A stretch of DNA of 38,054 nucleotides from Bacteroidales bacterium (GCA_027451265.1 DAIDJT010000001.1:1-38054); one strand, 5' to 3'. Positions 7,132-16,695 are shown, counted from the stretch's first letter. Numbers and translations: made by a program. Notes: generated by a model from the letters alone, not told the origin.

Positions 7132-8316
7132 TCAGGCATTCACCACCGGAGCCCTCTCGAAGGGCGCATTCCTGTCGAACAGGTACCGGTATGTAATATG
7201 AGTTTTGATAATTTTCGCACCAATCTGGTCAAGCAGGTGCATCATTGAGGGGTTGAAGTCTCCTATCCAGTTGAATTCCAGTTCCTTATATGGAAATCTG
7301 TCTGACATGGCCAGCCTGGCGAATGACATGATCAGTGCTCCCTCCACGCCCCTGCGCTGGTGCTCGGGCACAATACCGAAAATCAGCCCGAAGGCTTTCG
7401 TAAGTTCCTTCTTTACGTGCCTGAACCATAGAAATTTCAGTCTGCCCACATGGTTGAGCTTACCATTGAGATGCCTGACTATCTGGTTTACCTCGGGGAG
7501 CATGATGAAGAAACAGATGGGCTCTCCACGGTAAAAGCCGAACCAGAGCAGTTTTTCGTCCAGTACCGGCCTGATGCTTTTGAGGATGAGTCTTGCGTGG
7601 CCCTCGCTAATTGTCTTGACTCCGGGGAACCGCGCCCAACCCTTGTTGTAGACGATCATGAAGTTACGGGTTATGTCACGCATCTCTTTCAGGGTCATAT
7701 ACCTGAATGAGTAGTCAGGATTGCTGAAGACTCGCCCGGCCTTTTCCCTGATAACGGCGTCAAGCCTGCTGTCATCAACGGGCATGTGGTACGTGTATTG
7801 CTCGAAGTAGTTTCTGAAGCCGTAAGTCTCAAAGAGTTCCCTGTAGTAAGGGGGATTATAGGGCATGCAATAGTTGGGCGGCATGAATCCGTCAACCAAC
7901 AGTCCCCACCAACGGTCACGGTCACCAAAGTTCACAGGGCCCTCCATCACGGTCATTCCCCTTTCAGCCAGCCAGTTGCGGCATGCGTCAAACAGTATCT
8001 TCGCGGCTTCACCATCGTTGATGCATTCAAAGAATCCCATGCTTCCCACATTTCCGCCCTGGGCGTTTGCAATTTTCCTGCTGAAAAAGGCTGCCACCCT
8101 GCCGACAGGCTTTCCGGCGCTGTCGCGAAGAAGCCATCTCACTGCTTCGCCGTTACGGAAAAGGGTGTTGGAGGAGGGATGGAAGACAGACTCAATGTCC
8201 CTGAACAGGGGCTTTATCCAGTTCCTGTCTCCACTGTTTATGGATGCCGGCAGATCATGGAAATCCCTGATATCTTTTTTGCTGCTGAGTTCAGCAAGAA
8301 TATAACCGCGGTTCAT
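7132..8316 (-). CDS. GNAT-fold protein, conserved in Bacteroidales, substrate unknown
   Basis: A 394-residue cytoplasmic protein without signal peptide. The clearest signature is the acetyl-CoA loop of GNAT enzymes, PEHQRRGVEGAL at about residues 315-328 (pattern Q/R-x-x-G-x-G/A). The N-terminal half has an aromatic-rich stretch (DRDRWWGLLVDGFMPPNYCMPYNPPYY, about 135-162) that I remember from uncharacterised Bacteroidota acetyltransferase-like proteins, not from any with a known reaction. I chose the ATG at 8316; an upstream in-frame TTG at 8334 is less likely. It follows the TonB-dependent receptor on the same strand after 81 bases and may be co-transcribed, though no functional link is evident. 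Confidence 0.72.
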   Translation of the reverse strand: MNRGYILAELSSKKDIRDFHDLPASINSGDRNWIKPLFRDIESVFHPSSNTLFRNGEAVRWLLRDSAGKPVGRVAAFFSRKIANAQGGNVGSMGFFECINDGEAAKILFDACRNWLAERGMTVMEGPVNFGDRDRWWGLLVDGFMPPNYCMPYNPPYYRELFETYGFRNYFEQYTYHMPVDDSRLDAVIREKAGRVFSNPDYSFRYMTLKEMRDITRNFMIVYNKGWARFPGVKTISEGHARLILKSIRPVLDEKLLWFGFYRGEPICFFIMLPEVNQIVRHLNGKLNHVGRLKFLWFRHVKKELTKAFGLIFGIVPEHQRRGVEGALIMSFARLAMSDRFPYKELEFNWIGDFNPSMMHLLDQIGAKIIKTHITYRYLFDRNAPFERAPVVNA

Positions 8317-8397
8317 TACCCTCTGAATAACCAAATTTTCAGAAAATTACTCAATCATTTTGGAAATCCAAACGATAGTGGCGCGGATGCGCACGAC

Positions 8398-10800
8398 TCA
8401 GATCCTGATTCTTGCTGCCACGATGAAGTTTCTTCCCGGCGCTGCAATCCCTGAAGAATATGTTCTGTACCTGAGGTCAAGGAGGTTTTCAACCCCGGCT
8501 GTCAGGTCGAGCCGGTTGCTGATGTTGAAGGAGGCTTTGAAGTTGAGGGTGAACCATGATGGCGACCATGGATTGCCGTTTTCGTCTTCTGCATAGAGGT
8601 AAGGTTTGTCCCTTTCGCTGGGGGCCATCCTGTCAAAGGTAATGCTTCCGTTGTACACTGCATAGAGGTCGGCTTTAAGTGCTGACCGTTCATAGATGAA
8701 GTGCGTTGTCCCGAAGAGTGGTGGAACGTGTCTGAGTGGTGCCTTCTCATCATCATGTCCGGCGGTGAGGGTGAGTGATGACTTGACCCTGAGGAATGAT
8801 GAAGGGCGAAGCTCGGCCTTCATCTGGGCGCCATACACAATGGCGTATCCGGCATTGACCATGGCATAGACCTGGCTCTCCTCTCCCTGGAAGATCATGG
8901 TGGGTTCTCCGTTGAAGAGGAACTCGCGTCGTACCATTGCATTGTCAAGGTAAGAGTAAAAGACCGAGGCCTCAGCCAGGAGCATTTTCCCGAACTCCCT
9001 TGATGCGCCCAGGTCAATGTTGTAAAGATATTCGGGTCTGAGATCAGGATTAGGAACAACCAGCACACCGGGGGCAGACTCGAACACCTTGCCCAGGTCG
9101 TCAAGATTGGGTGCCCTGAAGCCGGTGGAGAGGTTGAGTGTAAGTTCCGTCCGGCCGTCAGGCCTGTAGACGGCACCGGCAGCCCCGGTCAATGCGCCGT
9201 TGGCCGATTCAATCGTGGTGAAGGGGAAGTTGTACCATGAATTGTCAGCTATCTCAGAGTTCAGGCTTACATAGTTGTACCTGGCTCCCGTGCTGACGGT
9301 GAACTTGCTGCCCAGATTGAACCTGTATCCTGAGTAAAGTGATGCGCTGTTATAAATATTCTTCCCATTGGGATAGCGTGACCCTGCAGGCTCCGTTACT
9401 CCGGTAAGAATATTCCTTACGTCTGCAGTGCTGTGGATGTTGTTCCAGACATATTCAGCCCCGTAGTACAACAGGTTGCCATTGTTCCCGGTCTTTTTGT
9501 CGAAGTCAAGGTTTGCTGACCAGATCCCTACCTTTTCGGTCTGTTCGTTGAGGCTGCTCTTGTTCAGCGCCCTGTCATGGCGGCTTTCGCGGTAGTCTTG
9601 CCGTGCAACGGTCAGGCGTATATCATCGGAGACAGCGGTGGAACGGTTGTAACTGAGTGAGGCGTTCGTCATCATCCACACCTGCGGACCGTAGTACCAG
9701 TCACCGTATCTAAGGGTGCCGTTCTTGTACTGTATGAGCCTGTCATACCGGGGAACGTCTGAAAGGTGCGAGTAATGGTGTGCAAGATCAATGTCCAGGT
9801 ATTTTCCGGCCTTGAACCTGAGCTTGTTGGTTGAGTTGAACTGCCTGTATCCGGAACCCACCTGCCTGCGTGGGTTGCTGTTCATGACAATACTGTCGCG
9901 GTCACCTGAGCGCATCTGGTATTCATTGCGCAGGTATTCGGGATGTGATACCGAACCCATTACCAGGTCTCCGAAGTCAGACCATGTCACCGAAGACAGG
10001 AAGGCAATGCGTTTTCCCCCGGCATTGAACCAGGCATGATAAGTCTGTTCGCCTGCGGCTGATGACCATCGTGCCATGGCTTCAGCCTTTAGCAGGAGAG
10101 TGTCGCCGGTGGAGAAGAGAGCCCTCCTGGTGTGAAAGTCCATCACCCCGCCCAGCGCATCGCTACCGTACATGGTTGCACCAGGTCCGAAGATGATTTC
10201 CGTCCGTTCTATGATGTTGGGGTCAATTGAAATGACATTCTGGATGTTGCCTTCGCGATAGATTGCATTGTTCATCCTGACCCCGTCAATATTTATAAGT
10301 ACCCTGTTGGTGGCAAAACCTCTTATCATGGGGCTGCCTCCGCCAAGCTGGCTCTTCTGCACGAATACATCTCCCATTGAGATGAGATCAGCTGCTGTCT
10401 GGGGGTTCATGATCTTCACGGCAGGAACCGCCACCACGTTAATATGATTTGGCACCTCCTCGGATTTCTGTTCCCAGCGGTTTGCGGAGACAATGAATTC
10501 CTCCACCTCGAAGGTTTTCGTTTCAAGCTTCACTACCCACCCGGCAACCTTCAGCTCCTCAGGGGTAAATGAGACCCGCTCGAATGAAAAATGCTGAAAA
10601 AAGATCGGCTGCTTCTCCGCGAAGCCGGAGAGACTCACTTTACCGGCTGGATTTGTGTATCCAAACTGGGTCTTTGCCTCATTGTACACTGCCACGTCGG
10701 AAACCGGCTTCCCGTCGTCAGCACTGAGAACGGTTACTGTCTGTGCACTGAGGCTCAGCAAAGGGAACAGGAAAAGCAGGATAAAAGAGAGTTTTTTCAT
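8398..10800 (-). CDS. TonB-dependent outer-membrane receptor, heme/hemoglobin-receptor-like
   Basis: An 800-residue receptor with a signal peptide (MKKLSFILLFLFPLLSLSAQ), a short carboxypeptidase-regulatory-like N-terminal domain (about 22-95), a plug domain and a C-terminal beta barrel. The plug carries the strongly conserved series SANRWEQKSEEVPNHI, GGGSPMIRGFATNRVLI, DGVRMNNAIYREGNIQNV and a FGPGATMYGSDALGG segment, which resembles heme/hemoglobin-type receptors. It ends in an aromatic-poor strand, ARIRI. No other heme-uptake gene is nearby, so the ligand remains an inference. The ATG at 10800 puts the signal peptide at the start; an in-frame ATG at 10815 would only add five residues. No obvious promoter is seen upstream. 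Confidence 0.88.
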   Translation of the reverse strand: MKKLSFILLFLFPLLSLSAQTVTVLSADDGKPVSDVAVYNEAKTQFGYTNPAGKVSLSGFAEKQPIFFQHFSFERVSFTPEELKVAGWVVKLETKTFEVEEFIVSANRWEQKSEEVPNHINVVAVPAVKIMNPQTAADLISMGDVFVQKSQLGGGSPMIRGFATNRVLINIDGVRMNNAIYREGNIQNVISIDPNIIERTEIIFGPGATMYGSDALGGVMDFHTRRALFSTGDTLLLKAEAMARWSSAAGEQTYHAWFNAGGKRIAFLSSVTWSDFGDLVMGSVSHPEYLRNEYQMRSGDRDSIVMNSNPRRQVGSGYRQFNSTNKLRFKAGKYLDIDLAHHYSHLSDVPRYDRLIQYKNGTLRYGDWYYGPQVWMMTNASLSYNRSTAVSDDIRLTVARQDYRESRHDRALNKSSLNEQTEKVGIWSANLDFDKKTGNNGNLLYYGAEYVWNNIHSTADVRNILTGVTEPAGSRYPNGKNIYNSASLYSGYRFNLGSKFTVSTGARYNYVSLNSEIADNSWYNFPFTTIESANGALTGAAGAVYRPDGRTELTLNLSTGFRAPNLDDLGKVFESAPGVLVVPNPDLRPEYLYNIDLGASREFGKMLLAEASVFYSYLDNAMVRREFLFNGEPTMIFQGEESQVYAMVNAGYAIVYGAQMKAELRPSSFLRVKSSLTLTAGHDDEKAPLRHVPPLFGTTHFIYERSALKADLYAVYNGSITFDRMAPSERDKPYLYAEDENGNPWSPSWFTLNFKASFNISNRLDLTAGVENLLDLRYRTYSSGIAAPGRNFIVAARIRI

Positions 10801-10900
10801 AAGTAAAATTGTCATCGTGTATTTTCTGGCACAAAAAGCGTTCCATTCATCTCACCACAGGATATGTTTCCCGGCATAACTACTGTGACTCGTCAAACTC

Positions 10901-10933
10901 TTTGCGGGTGCAACTTAATATTTTGTAAATTTG
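10901..10933 (+). promoter_or_regulatory. Full Bacteroidota promoter, TTTG-N21-TAAATTTG
   Basis: A -33 TTTG (10901-10904) and an exact -7 TAAATTTG (10926-10933) are spaced by 21 bases, as in Bacteroidota housekeeping promoters. It serves the gene starting at 10959. Confidence 0.65.
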
Positions 10934-10958
10934 ATTCTATATACCAAGGCCAATATTT

Positions 10959-13703
10959 GTGCGGAAGAGGACTGGCATCATTTTGGTTGGGCTCCTTGCC
11001 ACGGCGCTGGCTGTGGCGGCTTTTTTTCTCCGGAAGGAGAAGCAGGTGGTTGTCATTGACCCCTGGGAGGCAGTGCCTGCCGATGCTTTCTTTATCGTTG
11101 AGACAAGTGATTTTCCGGAGCTTCTTACCAGGATAACAGACCCTGCGGGGATTTTGTCAGGTCTCTCAGGGATGGAGTGGGCTTCTTCCCTTGTGCGCTC
11201 TGCTTCTGCCATAGACAGTATCACTGGTGGAAGGGAGGTACGTGAGCTGATCAGCAACCGGAGGATGCTCATCTCATTTCATACCTCCGGCCAGAAGAAG
11301 GCTGTGCCGATGGCAGTGATGAGTACAGGGCCGGCGTTCACAGCCAGGAAACTGGCAGCCCTTAGCAGTCAGGCCGGTGCCACGGTGTCAGACAAGCGTG
11401 ACCTGGGAGGCACCCGCACACTAACCATAACCTTTAGCCGGGGAGGAAAGCAGACGCCTGTATATATTGCACTCACCTCGGGCATACTGATCATAACCAC
11501 TTCGGAGGGGATGCTTGCCTCCGCGCTTGACAACAGGAGCGCCGGATCAGACATACGCCATCAGCAGGGTTTCACGCAGGTGGTCAGCGCCGCTGGCAAG
11601 AATGCAGACAATCTCTTCCTTCTCTTCCGGAACCTTCCATCGTTTCTGAGGTCATTCATTGACCCTGAAGATGTTTCCGTCATCTCGTCGGCAGCCATTG
11701 CCGGCGGCGGTGACCTCACCACCGCAGAGGACGGCCTTTTCATCAGCGGGTTCCTGACAACTGCCGGTGCAGGTACCGGCGCTGACCGCCTGAGGGATGT
11801 CACTCCTGCCGAATGCGGTGTCCATGAGCTTCTCCCGCGCAGTACACTGAGCTACAGCACCGTCATGCGTCGTGCATCGCTCAGCGGCGAAACTGCCACC
11901 GACCCGGCCTCCATCAACGCCACTGACCTTGCCCTTATTTTGAGCCCCTTCACCGGCTCCGAAGTGACACAGGCGCTGATAGCCTCCGAAGAGGGAAGTG
12001 AAGGAATATGCCTCTTCAGAATGACCGACAGGCAGTCGGCGGAAGAGGTGCTGCGACAGCGCCTGACAGCCAAATACCAGTCTATGGGACTGCGGGAAAG
12101 CCATTTTGTGGCTTCAGCCTCGAATGCCAACGGGACAAAGGAAACCATCTACCGCATGCCCTTCAACGGCGTGGCCTCAATCCTGGCAGGAGGGGGGAAA
12201 AACAGGGAGGGTGACGGGTGGGTCACATTCGCCAGGTCATACATGATATTTTCAGCCTCCCCTGAAGCCCTGGCAGAGGTGCTGAGGGAGTCAGCCAGCG
12301 ACAATACGCTGATAAACGACCCCGGATTCAGGGAGATGGAGAAGAGCCTGCCAACGAAAAGCTCCTTCCTCTTTTATTCATCCGGGAGGGTGCTGAGGTC
12401 ACTTGTTTCGGAGTATCTCACACCGGCGGCAGCTGCCTCCATGACTGACAGGGCCCTGTCAGGGATCAGCGGGGTGGGCGTGAGCCTGACACCCAGCAAT
12501 GATATGATCTATACGAGTCTCTCAGTGCGTTACGAAACTGGCGGGGTGCACCAGGAGAGTGCCGCGGCTGCCGCCGTCACCACAGCCTCCGCTGCTGCCG
12601 AAACTGACACCTCAGGGCTGAAGCTGCTCTGGAAGGTGAAGCTGGATGCTGAACCAACAATAAAGCCGTTCTTTTTCACCAACCACAATACTGGTGCAAC
12701 GGAGATATTCATACAGGACCGCAACAACAATATCTACCTTATCAGCTCTTCAGGAAAGATACTCTGGAAGGCAGCCATCAGGGAAAAGATCACCGGTGAC
12801 GTCTTCATGATTGATTACTACAGGAACGGGAAGCTGCAGCTGCTGTTCAACGGCCGTGATTACCTGCACCTTGTTGACCGCAACGGAAACTATGTGGACA
12901 AATTCCCGGTAAAGATGAGGTCACCGGCCACCAACACACTTGCCCTGTTTGATTATGAAAACAACAAGGACTACAGGCTGTTCATTGCCGGGGATGACCG
13001 CAGGATCTACGCCTATGACCGGTCAGGCACCCCTGTCAGGGGCTGGAACCTGTTTGCAACCAGGGGAAAGGTCACTGATCCTGTTTCTTTTTTCAGGGTC
13101 AGGGGTAAGGATTATCTCCTTGTGACTGATGATCAGGCTGTTTATGTCCTTGACCGCACCGGGAATATCAGGGTGGCTCACCAGGAACCACTGGTGAAGG
13201 CCTCCGGATCAGCAGCAAGGCTTACCGGTGACAATGAGCCTGCCATCATTTTTTCCGCCCCGGACGGCTCAACCGTCAGGCTGATGTTTGACGGCTCAGT
13301 AAAAAGAGACACCGTGCCGGGGGTCACCGCTGCCCACAGGTCAGACTTCGCCGATCTTGACGGTGATGACATGACTGACCGCCTCACCCTTGATCAGGGC
13401 GTGCTGAGAGCCAGTGACGGCAACGGGCGGGAGTTGTGGACATACAACACCGGCAGCGGGAAGCTGTCAGGGCCATTCATCCTTACTGCCGGCAGCGGTG
13501 AAAGATGGATTGCCGTTTATGATGCCGGGAGAGGGATGCTTCATCTTGTGGGGCGGAACGGCAGCCCCGTGAACGGCTTCCCGCGGCAGACAGGTGCATG
13601 GTTCAACACCGGAAGAGTGTCAAATAAAAGCACATGGAACCTTATTGCCGTTGAAAATGATATCTATCTGAGTAATTACGAACTGAATTCAGCTTTAAAA
13701 TAA
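10959..13703 (+). CDS. DUF3352-like membrane-anchored protein with C-terminal beta-propeller
   Basis: A 914-residue protein with a GTG start (no closer ATG keeps the N-terminal helix). One transmembrane anchor (IILVGLLATALAVAAFFL, about 7-24) is followed by an exported N-terminal half with the features of DUF3352: PADAFFIVETSDFPELL near residue 40, then repeated alpha/beta modules to about residue 525. An alanine/serine-rich linker (about 530-553) leads to a C-terminal repeat region (about 555-914) with recurring W-strand and DRNGN turns (IYLISSSGKILWK, LHLVDRNGN, IYAYDRSG, VYVLDRTGN), read as a PQQ/beta-propeller domain. An FG-GAP-like calcium loop DLDGDDMTD lies near residues 799-807. The function is unknown. 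It ends 2 bases before the DUF5723 gene, so the two are probably co-expressed in the envelope. Confidence 0.75.
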   Translation: MRKRTGIILVGLLATALAVAAFFLRKEKQVVVIDPWEAVPADAFFIVETSDFPELLTRITDPAGILSGLSGMEWASSLVRSASAIDSITGGREVRELISNRRMLISFHTSGQKKAVPMAVMSTGPAFTARKLAALSSQAGATVSDKRDLGGTRTLTITFSRGGKQTPVYIALTSGILIITTSEGMLASALDNRSAGSDIRHQQGFTQVVSAAGKNADNLFLLFRNLPSFLRSFIDPEDVSVISSAAIAGGGDLTTAEDGLFISGFLTTAGAGTGADRLRDVTPAECGVHELLPRSTLSYSTVMRRASLSGETATDPASINATDLALILSPFTGSEVTQALIASEEGSEGICLFRMTDRQSAEEVLRQRLTAKYQSMGLRESHFVASASNANGTKETIYRMPFNGVASILAGGGKNREGDGWVTFARSYMIFSASPEALAEVLRESASDNTLINDPGFREMEKSLPTKSSFLFYSSGRVLRSLVSEYLTPAAAASMTDRALSGISGVGVSLTPSNDMIYTSLSVRYETGGVHQESAAAAAVTTASAAAETDTSGLKLLWKVKLDAEPTIKPFFFTNHNTGATEIFIQDRNNNIYLISSSGKILWKAAIREKITGDVFMIDYYRNGKLQLLFNGRDYLHLVDRNGNYVDKFPVKMRSPATNTLALFDYENNKDYRLFIAGDDRRIYAYDRSGTPVRGWNLFATRGKVTDPVSFFRVRGKDYLLVTDDQAVYVLDRTGNIRVAHQEPLVKASGSAARLTGDNEPAIIFSAPDGSTVRLMFDGSVKRDTVPGVTAAHRSDFADLDGDDMTDRLTLDQGVLRASDGNGRELWTYNTGSGKLSGPFILTAGSGERWIAVYDAGRGMLHLVGRNGSPVNGFPRQTGAWFNTGRVSNKSTWNLIAVENDIYLSNYELNSALK

Positions 13704-13705
13704 CC

Positions 13706-15166
13706 ATGACAATGAAAAGGTTAACTCTGGCTCTGATCATACTGCTGACAGCAGTATCAGCCGGCCATACACAGAACAGCCAGGTTCTCTATTTCATGAA
13801 CCTGCCCCAGGCAACCACCCTCAACCCGGCCTTTAAGCCGACCGGCCGGTTTTACCTTGGATTACCGGCAATTTCTGACATCTCCGTGAGACTTGACAAC
13901 AACTTCCTGAGCCTGCAGGACCTGTTTGCCAACGGCGTCATCTCAGATTCCACAATGACCTTTCTTGAGAGGGGACCGTGGCTGGCTGATTTCCTTTCCG
14001 GCCTTGGCAGCAACAATACCCTTGAGCCGCAGGTGGGCGTAAGGATTTTTGGCCTTGCCTTTACTGTGAAGGACAACCTCAGGCTCAGCCTTGACATCAC
14101 AGAACGGGCAGAAGCTGACATAGTCTTTCCTGGTGATCTCCTGAGGCTGGGGCTGGGAGGCAACAGTGAATTCATAGGCAAAACACTTGACCTTTCTTCT
14201 TTCAGATCAGACATAACAGTATACCAGGAGATTGGCATTGGCGCCTCCAGGAATATTACCGAAAAACTGCGGGTTGGCGGCCGGCTACTGGTGCTCTCGG
14301 GAGTGGCATCGGGCAATATGGTCAACAACCATTCCACCCTGACAGTCAATGAGGATTTCACACAAACAGTCGATGCCGACATGCTGTATAACTTCAGCGC
14401 ACCGGTGACCTTCACAACCGAAAGTGACGGTTCAATACACGGAGCCGAGTTTGATGACGCCCGGTTTGATGATACCCGCAACCTTATTTCATACCTTAAA
14501 GAGATGGCCAATCCCGGTTTTGGCATTGACCTGGGGGCAGAGTACAGGTTCAGCGACAAGCTTGCAGTATCGGCAGCCGTTAAGGATCTGGGCTTCATAA
14601 AGTGGAAGAGAGACCTGGCACAGCTTTCCATAAAGTCATCTTTTCAGTTCAACGGACTGACAATGCAGGATGTGTATGACGAAAGCGTCGACTTCGAGGA
14701 ACTGATCAACTGGACGATTGACAGCGTGCAGAATGTTCTCAGGGTGGAAGATAACCCGCAGGAATTCACCACTCGCCTGCCTGCCACAGTTGTCGGAGCC
14801 TTCAGCTATACACCTGTGAAGTTCTTTACACTCGGCGTTCTGTCACAGACACGGTTCGAAGGGCCGGTGATCAGGCAGGCAACAACGCTGTCAGGCAACC
14901 TTAACTTCGGTAATATATTCTCAGCCACCATGGCATATACTGCAGCCAACAGGCGATATGACAACCTGGGCTTCGGGATGGCGCTGAGAGGAGGGTTCCT
15001 TCAATTCTTTGTCATGGTTGACAACATACCCCTTAAATTTTCAAGTTTCACAAGCGGGGAACAGACGCTCAGGCTGCCGGATAATATAAATACAGTTAAT
15101 GCGCGGCTGGGCCTCAACCTTGTGTTCGGAAACAGGGAGAGGGATAAGACACTGCCCCCGGTTTAG
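13706..15166 (+). CDS. DUF5723 family outer-membrane beta-barrel protein
   Basis: A 486-residue protein with a signal peptide (MTMKRLTLALIILLTAVSAGHTQ) and long alternating strands typical of outer-membrane barrels. The N-terminus after cleavage (SQVLYFMNLPQATTLNPAFKP) is the characteristic start of DUF5723/PorP-like proteins, in which a NPA/NPG motif follows a QxLY segment. Several strand pairs contain family-like turns (GFGIDLGAEYRFSDKLAVSAAVKDLG, FTLGVLSQTRFEG). The function is unknown; the PorP/PorV-like architecture allows a role in an envelope complex, which is inference. It begins two bases after the DUF3352-like gene stops; a second ATG at 13712 is possible. It converges on mlaF with only 4 bases between the stop codons. 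Confidence 0.8.
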   Translation: MTMKRLTLALIILLTAVSAGHTQNSQVLYFMNLPQATTLNPAFKPTGRFYLGLPAISDISVRLDNNFLSLQDLFANGVISDSTMTFLERGPWLADFLSGLGSNNTLEPQVGVRIFGLAFTVKDNLRLSLDITERAEADIVFPGDLLRLGLGGNSEFIGKTLDLSSFRSDITVYQEIGIGASRNITEKLRVGGRLLVLSGVASGNMVNNHSTLTVNEDFTQTVDADMLYNFSAPVTFTTESDGSIHGAEFDDARFDDTRNLISYLKEMANPGFGIDLGAEYRFSDKLAVSAAVKDLGFIKWKRDLAQLSIKSSFQFNGLTMQDVYDESVDFEELINWTIDSVQNVLRVEDNPQEFTTRLPATVVGAFSYTPVKFFTLGVLSQTRFEGPVIRQATTLSGNLNFGNIFSATMAYTAANRRYDNLGFGMALRGGFLQFFVMVDNIPLKFSSFTSGEQTLRLPDNINTVNARLGLNLVFGNRERDKTLPPV

Positions 15167-15170
15167 GGTG

Positions 15171-15929
15171 TTATTGACCTGAAGAATCTTTGAGCTGTCT
15201 TGCCAGTGAGTTGGCAAAGACGAAGTCATTCAGTTTGCTGCAGTCTGACTTCAGTATCTCATTCCTGTTGCCTTCCCAGCATTTCTCACCCTCTTCGATG
15301 AAAATGATCTTTTCACCGTTCTCCATTACAGAGTTCATGTCATGGGTGTTGACAATGGTGGTCATTCTGAGCTCGGAGGTTATTTCGCGTATGAGCTCGT
15401 CAATGACTATTGATGTCTTGGGGTCAAGGCCCGAGTTGGGTTCGTCACAGAAGAGGAACTTTGGTTTGAGGACAATGGCACGGGCGATTGCAACCCGTTT
15501 CTTCATCCCTCCTGACAGTTCGGAAGGGAATAGCCTGTTTGAGTCAACGATATTCACCCTGTCAAGGCAGAAGTTGACCCGGTCAATTTTCTCCTGGTGT
15601 GACATGCCGCTGAACATATCAAGCGGGAACCTGACATTTTCTTCGACTGTCATTGAGTCAAAGAGTGCGCTTCCCTGGAATAGCATTCCCATCTGCTTCC
15701 GCAATTCTTTTTTACCGCGGAAGTCAAGCCGGGTGAAAGGCACATCATTATAATATATCTCTCCTTCGTCCACGTCGAGGAGCCCTACCAGGCACTTGAG
15801 AAAAACGGTTTTCCCGGAGCCGCTCTTTCCGATTATCAGGTTGGTTTTTCCCGGCTCGAAGATGGCGGATATGTCAGTGAGTACCCGGCGGCCGGCGAAT
15901 GATTTGGAGATATGTTCCGCCCTGATCAT
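15171..15929 (-). CDS. mlaF: ABC transporter ATP-binding protein, MlaF-like (phospholipid transport)
   Basis: A 252-residue ATPase with Walker A GKSGSGKT (residues 34-41), Q-loop FQGSALFDSMTVEENV (about 84-99), ABC signature LSGGMKKR (138-145) and Walker B FLFCDEP (about 158-164). The GSALFDSMTV and LSGGMKKRVAIARA segments are characteristic of the MlaF/Ttg2A group, which powers lipid exchange between inner and outer membrane. Its start overlaps the stop of the MlaE gene by four bases, confirming the pair. The usual MCE-domain partner (MlaD) is not next to it in this window. Confidence 0.9.
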   Translation of the reverse strand: MIRAEHISKSFAGRRVLTDISAIFEPGKTNLIIGKSGSGKTVFLKCLVGLLDVDEGEIYYNDVPFTRLDFRGKKELRKQMGMLFQGSALFDSMTVEENVRFPLDMFSGMSHQEKIDRVNFCLDRVNIVDSNRLFPSELSGGMKKRVAIARAIVLKPKFLFCDEPNSGLDPKTSIVIDELIREITSELRMTTIVNTHDMNSVMENGEKIIFIEEGEKCWEGNRNEILKSDCSKLNDFVFANSLARQLKDSSGQ

Positions 15930-16669
15930 GAGAGAAGCAGCTGTGTGAGAATGACATTAAAGAGCAGCAGGGTCACACTGCTGTATACCACGGCTTTTGT
16001 GCTTGCCCGTCCCACCTCGAGTGAGCCTCCCTCCACGTTGTACCCCTGGTAAGCCGATATTGTCGAGATAATGAAAGCGAAGATAACTGTCTTGATCAGG
16101 GCGTAGGTGATGTAATACGGTATAAAGGCATATTGTATGCCGTAGATATAATCCTGCGAAGTGATTACACCGGCGCTGGTGCCGACGATCCATCCGCCAG
16201 CTATCCCGGTGATGATGCTTATAAGGGTGAGGAAGGGGTTGAAGATCACGGTGGCCACCACCTTGGGAAGGATGATGTATGAGGCGGAGTTTACACCCAT
16301 AAGCTCAAGGGCATCAATCTGTTCCGTCACCCTCATTGTGCCAATCTCCGATGCTATGTTGGAGCCCACCTTGCCTGCAAGGATGAGGGCAACGATTGTG
16401 GATGAGAACTCCAGTAATATGGAGTCGCGGGCGCCCAGGCCTATCAGGTAGGTGGGGTATATCGGGTTCTCGGTGTTGTAGGCTGTCTGCAGGGTGATGA
16501 CTGCCCCCATGAAGAATGAAATAATGGTGACTATGCCTATTGACCTCAGACCGAGGGTCACCAGCTCCTTCATGGTCTGACGGTAATAGATGGAATGCTT
16601 TTCAGGCCTGGCAAAAACCTTTCCCAGCAACATGCAGTAAGAGCCCAAGCCTGACAGGAATCTGAACAT
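15926..16669 (-). CDS. mlaE: ABC transporter permease, MlaE family
   Basis: A 247-residue polytopic inner-membrane permease with about five hydrophobic segments. It contains the MlaE signature: LEFSSTIVALILAGKVGSNIASEIGTMRVTEQIDALELMGVN spans about residues 85-130, followed by a YIILPKVVATVIFNP helix. Together with MlaF (four-base overlap downstream) it forms the membrane part of a lipid transport system that maintains outer-membrane asymmetry. It is the first gene of the pair and has a -7 box at 16688-16695 about 20 bases upstream. Confidence 0.92.
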   Translation of the reverse strand: MFRFLSGLGSYCMLLGKVFARPEKHSIYYRQTMKELVTLGLRSIGIVTIISFFMGAVITLQTAYNTENPIYPTYLIGLGARDSILLEFSSTIVALILAGKVGSNIASEIGTMRVTEQIDALELMGVNSASYIILPKVVATVIFNPFLTLISIITGIAGGWIVGTSAGVITSQDYIYGIQYAFIPYYITYALIKTVIFAFIISTISAYQGYNVEGGSLEVGRASTKAVVYSSVTLLLFNVILTQLLLS

Positions 16670-16687
16670 GTAAATTAATTATCAGCC

Positions 16688-16695
16688 CAAATTTA
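16688..16695 (-). promoter_or_regulatory. -7 box of mlaEF
   Basis: The minus strand reads TAAATTTG, an exact TAnnTTTG match, 19 bases from the mlaE ATG (16669). No -33 element is obvious. Confidence 0.5.

Noticed and set aside
7786..8454. 222-codon plus-strand frame antisense to the GNAT-like gene
   Set aside because: The minus-strand protein has the acetyl-CoA loop and conserved stretches; this frame has none and spans an intergenic gap.
13852..14631. 259-codon open frame on the minus strand inside the DUF5723 gene
   Set aside because: Fully antisense to a gene with clear signal peptide and family motifs; its translation is serine/arginine-rich without recognisable domains.
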